Assembly (NCBI RefSeq): GCF_040096455.1
Contig: NZ_JBBMER010000002.1
Coordinates: 186,001-250,000, forward strand
DNA from: Lachnospira rogosae
GTDB lineage: Bacteria > Bacillota > Clostridia > Lachnospirales > Lachnospiraceae
DNA length: 64,000 nt
Direction of reading: 5' to 3'
Shown here: piece by piece, positions 33,828 through 40,515 of the stretch
How positions within the stretch are numbered: the first letter of the stretch is position 1
Layout: each line of letters begins with the position of its first letter
Translations under genes and position numbers: made by a program
Notes under the pieces: generated by a model
Told to the model about the DNA's origin: nothing
Databases searched by the model: none
Seen by the model: only the letters and a program-made list of their open reading frames with translations

Positions 33828-34082
33828 ATGAAGATATTTGAACTAAAAAACAAGCAGGTTATCAACGAAGAGGACTGCTGTATTATAGGCTGTGTTATTG
33901 ATATTGACTTTGACCCTAAAAATGGCTGTATCAATTCTATAATAATTCCTGGTCCTGGACGGCTTTGCGGCTTCTTTGGACGTGAATTTGTGTATGTCAT
34001 ACCTTTCAGATGTATCAAATCTATTGGGCGTGACATTATCCTTGTCAATGTCTGCCTTGATAAACATAAAGAAAAATGCTAA
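33828..34082 (+). CDS. YlmC/YmxH family PRC-barrel sporulation protein
   Basis: The 84-residue protein (MKIFELKNKQVINEEDC, then CVIDIDFDPKNG and IIPGPGRLCGFFGRE) is a PRC-barrel domain of the YlmC/YmxH family found in sporeformers. The ATG at 33828 is preferred to 33816 because GAGGTG lies between the two. These proteins are induced in sporulation in some species. The gene is near sigG and nrdR, a neighbourhood often seen in Clostridia, although here the zinc peptidase gene lies between. Confidence 0.88.
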   Translation: MKIFELKNKQVINEEDCCIIGCVIDIDFDPKNGCINSIIIPGPGRLCGFFGREFVYVIPFRCIKSIGRDIILVNVCLDKHKEKC

Positions 34083-34160
34083 TATATACATATAATTTAG
34101 TGAGTACACGGTTATTTAACTTATCTTGACTATACGTTATATTTTGATTGGAGGTTACTT

Positions 34161-35210
34161 ATGAACGATAGATATGTGGCTTATGCAGGTACTTATACCC
34201 ACGAAAGCAGCAAAGGTATTCATATATATGATATGGACGTTGAAAAGGGACGAATAACTGAAAGATGTGAGGTTACAATTGATAATCCCTCATATATAAC
34301 ATTATCTTCTAATAAGAAGTATTTATACGCAATATGTGATCAGGGTATTTCTTCATTTGCTATTACTGAAGATGGTTCTCTTGAACTTATGAATGTTGCT
34401 TCTATCAACGGAATGAGAGGCTGTCATATTTCTGTAACTAAGGATAACCGTTTTCTTGTTATTTCCGGCTATCACGATGGCAAGATTACTGTAATGCATA
34501 TTAATGCTGATGGTTCTTTAGGCGATATAGCTGATGAGGTATTTCATAAGGGTCTTGGAAGCGTTGCTGAACGTAATTTCAGACCCCATATAAGTCATAC
34601 CTGCTTTACACCTGATGAAGAACTTTTATGTGTATGTGATCTTGGAATTGACCAGATTAAGCTTTATGAATTCAACCATACAACTGGAAAGCTCAAGCTT
34701 TTTGATATTATACGTTCACAGCTTGAATCTGCTCCAAGAAAGATGATATTCTCAGAAGATGGACGATTCGCTTATGTTGTATGTGAATTAAAGAATTATA
34801 TTAACGTATATTCTTATGATGCTTCTTCTGATAAGAACAGATTTGAGATGATTCAGAATATATTCACTGTAAGACGCGACCATAAGTCTAACAGTGCAGC
34901 TTCAGACATATGCCTTACTAATTCAGGCAATAACTTAATCTGCTCTAATGCCGGTGATAACACTGCTACAATATATTCTGTGGACAAGACTACAGGAAAG
35001 ATAATTACACTTAACTCACTTCCTGTAAGTGGTGATTATCCTAAGTACATATGCCTTTTTCCTGATGACAAGCACCTTTTATCCATGAATAATGAAGGCA
35101 ACTCAATAACAATATTTACTGTAGACTATACCAAAGGACTTATTGTTATGAATGGCAAAGAACTTAAAATATCACGTCCTAACAATATGGTTATTAAAAA
35201 GTTAGATTAA
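34161..35210 (+). CDS. Lactonase family beta-propeller protein (6-phosphogluconolactonase-like, YkgB/Pgl type)
   Basis: The 349-residue protein has the seven-bladed propeller pattern of the lactonase family. Repeated units include YAGTYTHESSKGIHIYDMD, RGCHISVTKDNRFLVISGYHDG, RPHISHTCFTPDEELLCVCDLG and APRKMIFSEDGRFAYVVCEL. The His and Arg positions near residues 140-200 match the E. coli Pgl-type active site. It may hydrolyse 6-phosphogluconolactone or another sugar lactone in the cytosol. GGAGG precedes the ATG, and two hairpins follow the stop. It appears monocistronic. Confidence 0.85.
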   Translation: MNDRYVAYAGTYTHESSKGIHIYDMDVEKGRITERCEVTIDNPSYITLSSNKKYLYAICDQGISSFAITEDGSLELMNVASINGMRGCHISVTKDNRFLVISGYHDGKITVMHINADGSLGDIADEVFHKGLGSVAERNFRPHISHTCFTPDEELLCVCDLGIDQIKLYEFNHTTGKLKLFDIIRSQLESAPRKMIFSEDGRFAYVVCELKNYINVYSYDASSDKNRFEMIQNIFTVRRDHKSNSAASDICLTNSGNNLICSNAGDNTATIYSVDKTTGKIITLNSLPVSGDYPKYICLFPDDKHLLSMNNEGNSITIFTVDYTKGLIVMNGKELKISRPNNMVIKKLD

Positions 35211-35216
35211 TTAATG

Positions 35217-35250
35217 AAGGCTTGGCCATAAGTCCAGACCAAGCCTTTAT
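35217..35250 (+). terminator. Hairpin after the lactonase gene
   Basis: Arms AAGGCTTGG (35217-35225) and CCAAGCCTT (35239-35247) with a short T-run follow the lactonase stop by 7 bases. Confidence 0.65.
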
Positions 35251-35256
35251 CAAAGC

Positions 35257-35315
35257 AAAAGGCACTGTGCTATATGCATTCTCATCCTGAATACATATAT
35301 GGCACAGTGCCTTTT
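35257..35315. terminator. Bidirectional terminator between the lactonase gene and trpS
   Basis: AAAAGGCACTGTGC (35257-35270) pairs perfectly with its complement at 35302-35315. The stem is bordered by A and T tracts, so it serves both convergent genes. It lies 2 bases from the trpS stop. Confidence 0.85.
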
Positions 35316-35317
35316 TA

Positions 35318-36403
35318 TTATCCGCTGTACTTTTCTGACTGTGCCTTTATAAGCTGAACATCATCAAAGTAATTAATCTTCATAGCAGCCTTAACTTCGC
35401 TTAATGTCTGTTCTGCTACCTCATAAGCATTCTTAGTTCCCTGTTTAAGTATCTCGTATACATAAGGAATATCCTTCTCATATTCGTGTCTTCTATTTCT
35501 GATTGGCTCTAATTCCTTGTTAAGAACATTTAAAAGGAACTTCTTAACCTTAACATCACCAAGTCCACCTCTCTTATAGTGGTCTTTTAATTCATCAAGG
35601 TTATTATACTCTGGTAAGAATAATCCAAAGTCTTCTTCCTTACTGAATGCATCAAGATATGTAAATACAGTATTACCTTCTATCTTACCAGGATCCGATA
35701 CCTTAATATGATCTGGATCTGTATACATACTCATAACCTTTTTCTTAACATCTTCTTCTGTATCAGAAAGATATATGCAGTTACCAAGCGACTTACTCAT
35801 CTTAGCTTTGCCATCTGTACCTGGAAGTCTTAAACATACTTTATTATCCGGAAGAAGTATCTGTGGTTCTACCAATGTATCTCCATATACTGAATTGAAC
35901 TTTCTTACAATCTCTCTTGTCTGTTCAATCATCGGCTCCTGATCCTCACCTGCCGGAACTGTTGTAGCCTTAAATGCTGTTATATCAGCGGCCTGGCTTA
36001 TTGGATAGCAGAAAAATCCAACCGGTATGCTCGCTTCAAAGTTACGCATCTGGATCTCTGACTTAACTGTTGGGTTTCTCTGAAGTCTTGAAACTGTAAC
36101 AAGATTCATATAATAAAATGTAAGCTCTGTAAGCTGTGAAATCTGTGACTGAATAAATATATCAGACTTAGCTGGGTCTAAACCGACTGAAAGATAATCA
36201 AGTGCAACCTCTATTATGTTCTGGCGTACCTTCTCAGGATTATCAGCATTATCTGTAAGTGCCTGAGCATCTGCTATCATAATAAATATCTTATCGTATT
36301 CACCTGAATTCTGTAATTCTACTCTTCTCTTTAATGAACCAACATAATGACCAACATGAAGCTTTCCTGTTGGACGGTCACCTGTTAATATTATCTTAGA
36401 CAT
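35318..36403 (-). CDS. trpS: Tryptophanyl-tRNA synthetase
   Basis: The class I motifs are GKLHVGHYVGSLKRR (HIGH-type) and GKAMSKSLGN within the form KMSKS. The GDRPTG start and the DQEPMIEQTREI segment are typical of bacterial TrpRS. The 361-residue length is slightly above the common 330. No T-box leader is present in the 160 bases before it. Its promoter (36456-36484) is arranged back to back with that of pyrB. Confidence 0.97.
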   Translation of the reverse strand: MSKIILTGDRPTGKLHVGHYVGSLKRRVELQNSGEYDKIFIMIADAQALTDNADNPEKVRQNIIEVALDYLSVGLDPAKSDIFIQSQISQLTELTFYYMNLVTVSRLQRNPTVKSEIQMRNFEASIPVGFFCYPISQAADITAFKATTVPAGEDQEPMIEQTREIVRKFNSVYGDTLVEPQILLPDNKVCLRLPGTDGKAKMSKSLGNCIYLSDTEEDVKKKVMSMYTDPDHIKVSDPGKIEGNTVFTYLDAFSKEEDFGLFLPEYNNLDELKDHYKRGGLGDVKVKKFLLNVLNKELEPIRNRRHEYEKDIPYVYEILKQGTKNAYEVAEQTLSEVKAAMKINYFDDVQLIKAQSEKYSG

Positions 36404-36455
36404 ATTGCTCCTCCATTCTTATGCAACGCATCTATGCATATCACAAATATTCATA

Positions 36456-36484
36456 ATTTTATCACATTTTTTTTAAAATAACAA
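36456..36484 (-). promoter_or_regulatory. trpS promoter
   Basis: TTGTTA (36479-36484) and TAAAAT (36456-36461) on the minus strand with 17 bases between. The -35 box abuts the -35 box of the divergent pyrB promoter with no base in between. Confidence 0.65.
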
Positions 36485-36513
36485 TTGAGAATTAATCTAA
36501 TTAATAGTAATAT
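36485..36513 (+). promoter_or_regulatory. pyrB promoter
   Basis: TTGAGA (36485-36490) and TAATAT (36508-36513) with 17 bases between. A leader of roughly 45 bases follows; it is too short for a PyrR-type attenuator and none is seen. Confidence 0.55.
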
Positions 36514-36565
36514 ATATAACAGAGTGCCAAGAGCACAATAATATATACTTGTGGAGGAACAATTA

Positions 36566-37486
36566 ATGAAACATTTACTTAGTCCACTAGACTTAAGTGT
36601 CACAGAACTTGAAGATTTACTTAATCTTGCAAGAGACATTTCTAAAGATCCTAAAAAATACAGCCATGTATGTGATGGTAAAAAGTTAGCAACTTTATTT
36701 TATGAACCTAGTACAAGAACCCGTCTTAGTTTTGAAGCAGCAATGCTCAATCTTGGAGGGTCTGTATTAGGTTTTTCTTCTGCTAACTCAAGTTCAGCAT
36801 CAAAGGGCGAAAGCGTGGCTGATACTATACGGGTAATTTCCTGCTATGCAGACATATGTGCTATGCGCCACCCAAAAGAAGGTGCTCCTATGGTTGCAGC
36901 AAGCAAGTCTTCTATACCTGTAATCAATGCAGGTGATGGCGGACACCAGCACCCAACACAGACACTTACAGATCTTATGACTATAAGGGAACTCCGCGGT
37001 TCTCTTGACAACTTTACAATAGGCCTTTGTGGTGACCTTAAGTTCGGAAGAACTGTTCATTCACTTATCAATTCACTCGTAAGATATAAAAATGTCAAAT
37101 TCGTGCTTATATCTCCTAAGGAATTAAGAATACCTGATTATATAAGAGATGATGTATTAAAAGCCAACCAGGCTGAATTCATTGAAATGGAAAACCTAGA
37201 AGATGCTATGCCTGAGCTTAACATATTATATATGACAAGAGTACAGCGTGAAAGATTCTTCTCAGAAGATGAATACCTCAGAATGAAAGATTTCTATATA
37301 CTTGATAAGTCAAAAATGGCTCTTGCAAAAGAGGATATGTATGTTCTTCACCCACTTCCTCGTGTTAATGAAATATCAGTAGATATAGATGATGACCCAA
37401 GAGCTGCTTACTTTAAACAGGTACAATTCGGTGTATATGTAAGAATGGCTCTTATTATGACACTTCTTGGTCTTAATAACAAGTAA
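36566..37486 (+). CDS. pyrB: Aspartate carbamoyltransferase catalytic subunit
   Basis: The protein (306 residues) has the carbamoyl-phosphate loop FYEPSTRTRLSFEAAM, the ASKGESVADT loop, INAGDGGHQHPTQTLTDL and YVLHPLPRVNEI for aspartate binding. The ATG at 36566 follows GGAGG; the GTG at 36551 is inside that ribosome site. It makes carbamoyl aspartate in pyrimidine synthesis. The pyrI gene follows 16 bases later, so the enzyme is the regulated class-B type with catalytic and regulatory subunits. Confidence 0.97.
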   Translation: MKHLLSPLDLSVTELEDLLNLARDISKDPKKYSHVCDGKKLATLFYEPSTRTRLSFEAAMLNLGGSVLGFSSANSSSASKGESVADTIRVISCYADICAMRHPKEGAPMVAASKSSIPVINAGDGGHQHPTQTLTDLMTIRELRGSLDNFTIGLCGDLKFGRTVHSLINSLVRYKNVKFVLISPKELRIPDYIRDDVLKANQAEFIEMENLEDAMPELNILYMTRVQRERFFSEDEYLRMKDFYILDKSKMALAKEDMYVLHPLPRVNEISVDIDDDPRAAYFKQVQFGVYVRMALIMTLLGLNNK

Positions 37487-37502
37487 ATATAGGAGGGTAA
37501 TT

Positions 37503-37931
37503 ATGTTAAATGTAGGACAACTTAATGAAGGCTTTGTACTAGACCATATTGAAGCCGGCAAATCAATGATGATATATAATAACCTTGGTCTTGGCGAACT
37601 CGACTGTCAGGTTGCTATTATCAAGAATGCAAGAAGCAGTAAAATGGGAAGAAAGGATATTATCAAGATTGAGGGCGGACTTGACCTTGTTGATTTAGAT
37701 GTATTAGGATTTATCGATCATAATATCACTGTTAATATTATTAAAGACGGACAGATAGTAGATAAGAAATCACTTTCATTACCAAAGCAGATTACTAATG
37801 TTATCAAATGTAAGAATCCTAGATGTATTACTTCTATTGAACAGGGTCTTGACCATGTATTTGTTCTTTCTGACCCTGTTAAGCAGGTATACAGATGTAA
37901 ATACTGTGAAGAGAAATATACTGGTAAATAA
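37503..37931 (+). CDS. pyrI: Aspartate carbamoyltransferase regulatory subunit
   Basis: The 142-residue protein has an N-terminal nucleotide-binding domain (LDHIEAGKSMMIYNNLG-type start) and a C-terminal zinc domain. Four cysteines in CKNPRC and YRCKYCEEKY bind zinc and hold the catalytic chains. The ATG at 37503 follows AGGAGGG. It confers CTP/ATP control on PyrB. Soon after its stop the first palindrome of the foreign island begins, which may now serve as the pyrBI terminator. Confidence 0.96.
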   Translation: MLNVGQLNEGFVLDHIEAGKSMMIYNNLGLGELDCQVAIIKNARSSKMGRKDIIKIEGGLDLVDLDVLGFIDHNITVNIIKDGQIVDKKSLSLPKQITNVIKCKNPRCITSIEQGLDHVFVLSDPVKQVYRCKYCEEKYTGK

Positions 37932-38006
37932 TATCCCCCAATACAACATTCGTACAGCTTTATTATATAAGCTTGAAGTTCTAATGTAATCTCCTGATTA
38001 TATAGT

Positions 38007-38057
38007 AAAAAGGGGATGTGAAAAAACTCGATTGAGTTTTTTCGCATCTCCCTTTTT
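38007..38057. repeat. Left palindrome of the foreign island
   Basis: A 40-base core (38012-38051) forms a near-perfect hairpin: GGGGATGTGAAAAAACTC, loop GATT, then the complement with two mismatches. It is flanked by A5 on the left and T5 on the right. The same core appears in inverted orientation at 40385-40424, identical at 38 of 40 positions by direct comparison. It could end the pyrBI transcript as well as mark the island edge. Confidence 0.8.
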
Positions 38058-38158
38058 GTACCTGTTGTGTATAAATGACTGAAATCATGCGCAAAGAAAG
38101 CGCACTTCCCCTACCCCATAGAAATTCTTTTTTTGAATCTATGCGGCAGTTCTGTTTC

Positions 38159-38494
38159 TCATCTTTTTTTCTGATATTTATATAGATTGTGGCCTATCGC
38201 CACAAATAAAACTTCCAGTTTGACTGAATGAATACCTCTTCGGACAATTTTCTTGTACCAACGGTCGTTTTTCATAATTCCGAAAGTCAAGTGTTCATAA
38301 TGACGCTGTTCTTTGGATTTTCGCTTTCCACTTCCGTAAACAAATGTACTTGTATCCAGTTCCCATAAAAGTACTAGCTGCTCAACGATTTCATTCAGAT
38401 AATCCGGTACATACTTAGTTACCAGTGAACCAATGGTATTTAGATAATGCAAACAATACTTGATGAAATTCCATGTTAAACGATGCTGTAGGCT
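38159..38494 (-). pseudogene. C-terminal remnant of an IS1182-like transposase
   Basis: About 110 residues remain open. The end, from YEHLTFGIMKNDRWYKKIV through RRGIHSVKLEVLFVAIGHN, matches the C-terminal part of IS1182-type DDE transposases. There a G-x-x-K element is followed by an arginine pair, a short spacer, V-x-x-E, and a final L-x-A-x-G-x-N. The preceding catalytic domain is absent and a stop lies at the 5' edge. It faces opposite to the symporter gene. It shows that the island arrived with, or was later hit by, an insertion sequence. Confidence 0.6.
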
Positions 38495-38553
38495 TCAAAC
38501 ATAGTTGAAAGCTTTAATTATTTAAAGTTTTTGACTTTAAACCCTAAAAGTAC

Positions 38554-38583
38554 TTGCGTTTAAGGGTTAATATGGGCTATACT
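38554..38583 (+). promoter_or_regulatory. Promoter of the symporter gene
   Basis: TTGCGT (38554-38559) and TATACT (38578-38583) with an 18-base spacer, about 90 bases before the start codon. The interval contains a structured leader. Confidence 0.55.
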
Positions 38584-38596
38584 ATTATGGAATTTG

Positions 38597-38644
38597 TCCG
38601 GGAATCAGGCTGTTGTAGATGACGTGAGCAGCATGTATCCCGGA
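38597..38644 (+). promoter_or_regulatory. Structured 5' leader of the symporter gene
   Basis: TCCGGGA (38597-38603) pairs with TCCCGGA (38638-38644), and inside them GCTG and CAGC can pair again. No terminator follows, so any effect would be on translation or stability. It does not match a glycine riboswitch that I can recognise. Confidence 0.4.
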
Positions 38645-38673
38645 TGTTGTGAGTATGGAAGAGGGTTTAAAGT

Positions 38674-40062
38674 ATGATAGTTACTCTGATTGAGAAAGTA
38701 TATAGTTTTCTGTGGGGAGATCTGGTGCAGATTCCACTGCCGGGCGGCAGCACTCTGGGGATTTCGCTTCTGATTATATTACTGATTCCTACAGGAATTT
38801 ATTTTACGGTTCGGACGCGTTTTCTGCCGATTCGCCTGTTCCCGGATATGGTGCAGGCACTGGTTGAGAAGAAACAAGAAAAAAACAGTCTGTCTTCATT
38901 TCAGACACTGATCGTTTCGACTGCAACCCGTGTCGGTATGGGAAATCTGGTCGGTGTTGTTGCAGCAATTTCGGCAGGTGGAGCCGGTGCGGTTTTCTGG
39001 ATGTGGGTGACGGCAATTATCGGTTCATCAACAGCTTTTATTGAAGCGACACTGGCACAGCTTTATAAAGAAAAAGATCCGCTGTACGGAGGTTACCGCG
39101 GCGGTCCGGCGTATTATATTCATGCATATGTAGAAGAAAAACAGAAGAAAAAGAGAAACAAAGTGATGATTTCTGTGTTGTTTGCAATCTCCGGTCTGAT
39201 CTGCTGGTGCGGTATCAGTCAAGTGATCAGCAATTCTGTTGTTTCTTCATTTAAAAATGCATTTTCCATTCCGCCGATCTATATGACGGTAGTACTTGTT
39301 GCTGTGGCTGCTGTGATAGTGCTTCGTAAAGATGCGACAGTTAAGATCCTGGATATGGTAGTGCCGGTCATGGCGGTATGCTATTTTGCAATCACGATTC
39401 TGATCATTGTGATGAATCTTGGAAGTTTGCCGGGTGTTTTTGCAAGAATTTTTGAGGAAGCATTTGGATTCCGACAGGCAGCAGCCGGCGGTTTTGGCGC
39501 AGTCCTAATGAATGGAATCAAACGTGGACTGTTTTCGAATGAAGCAGGTTCCGGATCTGCTCCGTGTGCGGCAGCAGCGGCAGAATGTGACCAGCCGGTC
39601 AAAGCCGGATTGGTACAGGCGCTCGGGGTATTTGTGGATACGATCGTGATCTGCAGTTGTACAGCATTTATCATGCTGCTTGCGCCGGAAGAAAAAGTTA
39701 CAGGACTATCCGGAATGGATCTTCTGCAGACAGCAATGGAACATCATCTTGGCCGTTTTGGTGTGATCTTTATTGCGGCGACGCTGTTTTTATTCAGTTT
39801 TTCGACGTTTCTGGGCATCCTTTTTTATGCGAGATGCAATGTTGCATATCTTTTCGGAGATAACTGGGCTTCACAGACTGCATACAAAGTACTGGCGCTT
39901 GTGATGCTGTTCATCGGCGGCCTTGCAGCATATACATTTGTGTGGGATCTTGGTGATGTTGGAATCGGACTGATGACGATCTTTAATATCATCATTCTTT
40001 ACCCACAGGGTGAGAAGGCTCTGAAAGAACTGAAAGAATACGAAAAAGAAAAAAGAAAATGA
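38674..40062 (+). CDS. Sodium/alanine (or glycine) symporter, AgcS family
   Basis: The 462-residue membrane protein has about eleven helices. It shows the AgcS family signatures GGSTLGISLLIILLIPTGIY, SSFQTLIVSTATRVGMGNLVG and FSNEAGSGSAPCAAAAAEC, the last being the Na+/alanine symporter signature. It imports alanine or glycine with sodium. Codon use is strikingly different from its neighbours: CTG for Leu, CCG for Pro, and GGC/GCG are common where the rest of the window prefers CTT, TTA and CCA. The gene sits inside a palindrome-bounded island and is most likely acquired from a GC-richer relative. Confidence 0.92.
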   Translation: MIVTLIEKVYSFLWGDLVQIPLPGGSTLGISLLIILLIPTGIYFTVRTRFLPIRLFPDMVQALVEKKQEKNSLSSFQTLIVSTATRVGMGNLVGVVAAISAGGAGAVFWMWVTAIIGSSTAFIEATLAQLYKEKDPLYGGYRGGPAYYIHAYVEEKQKKKRNKVMISVLFAISGLICWCGISQVISNSVVSSFKNAFSIPPIYMTVVLVAVAAVIVLRKDATVKILDMVVPVMAVCYFAITILIIVMNLGSLPGVFARIFEEAFGFRQAAAGGFGAVLMNGIKRGLFSNEAGSGSAPCAAAAAECDQPVKAGLVQALGVFVDTIVICSCTAFIMLLAPEEKVTGLSGMDLLQTAMEHHLGRFGVIFIAATLFLFSFSTFLGILFYARCNVAYLFGDNWASQTAYKVLALVMLFIGGLAAYTFVWDLGDVGIGLMTIFNIIILYPQGEKALKELKEYEKEKRK

Positions 40063-40394
40063 AAAACACAAAGAGAAAGCATTTGAAACTATGTCTGTTG
40101 TTATTGTTTATGGTTCTGGGATGTTTTGCGATAACCAATGTCAGGACGACAACGGTGCAGGCATCATCACGGACGTTCAAATCAAATGGCAGAACCTATA
40201 TGGAAAAGCATAATGACAATACACTTAATACGGTATTGTATCAAAAAGTTTCCGGACGTTACAAACAGGTTGCGAAATCGTCAAGATATCTCATCTACAG
40301 ATTTTCTTATGGAAAGAAATTGTATTTTTCAAGTGCTGACGATGAAACTTCTGATATACCAGGGGTAATTTTCGAACATTTTTTGGGGATGTGA
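40059..40394 (+). pseudogene. Truncated small secreted protein gene
   Basis: A 31-residue signal peptide (KLCLLLLFMVLGCFAITN, cleavage after VQASS region) leads into a basic, aromatic-rich domain (RTYMEKHNDNTLNTVLYQK, then RYLIYRFSYGKKLYFSS). The frame ends within the right palindrome, giving the artificial tail HFLGM. The gene start overlaps the symporter stop (ATGA), so it arrived with it. The missing C-terminus shows that the palindrome is a junction. Function is unknown; the visible repeats resemble cell-surface beta-strand modules. Confidence 0.6.
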
Positions 40395-40428
40395 AAAAAC
40401 TCAATCGAGTTTTTTCACATCCCCTTTT
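40381..40428. repeat. Right palindrome of the foreign island
   Basis: A perfect 18-base stem with loop AATC covers 40385-40424, followed by T4. Its reverse complement matches the left palindrome at 38 of 40 positions including the loop, while the direct comparison matches only 36, so the pair is best read as terminal inverted repeats. It also lies 90 bases past the stop of the minus-strand DUF4012 gene and could act as its terminator. Confidence 0.8.
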
Positions 40429-40515
40429 ATTTCATATATACCATATAATCAACAGGCTGTATACACTACAACCTGCCTTCATAACACTTTCTAAAATATT
40501 CAATACTTACTTGTT

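Noticed and set aside
38804..39674. Minus-strand reading frames inside the symporter gene
   Set aside because: They are GC-rich shadows opposite an intact AgcS frame and have no start signals.
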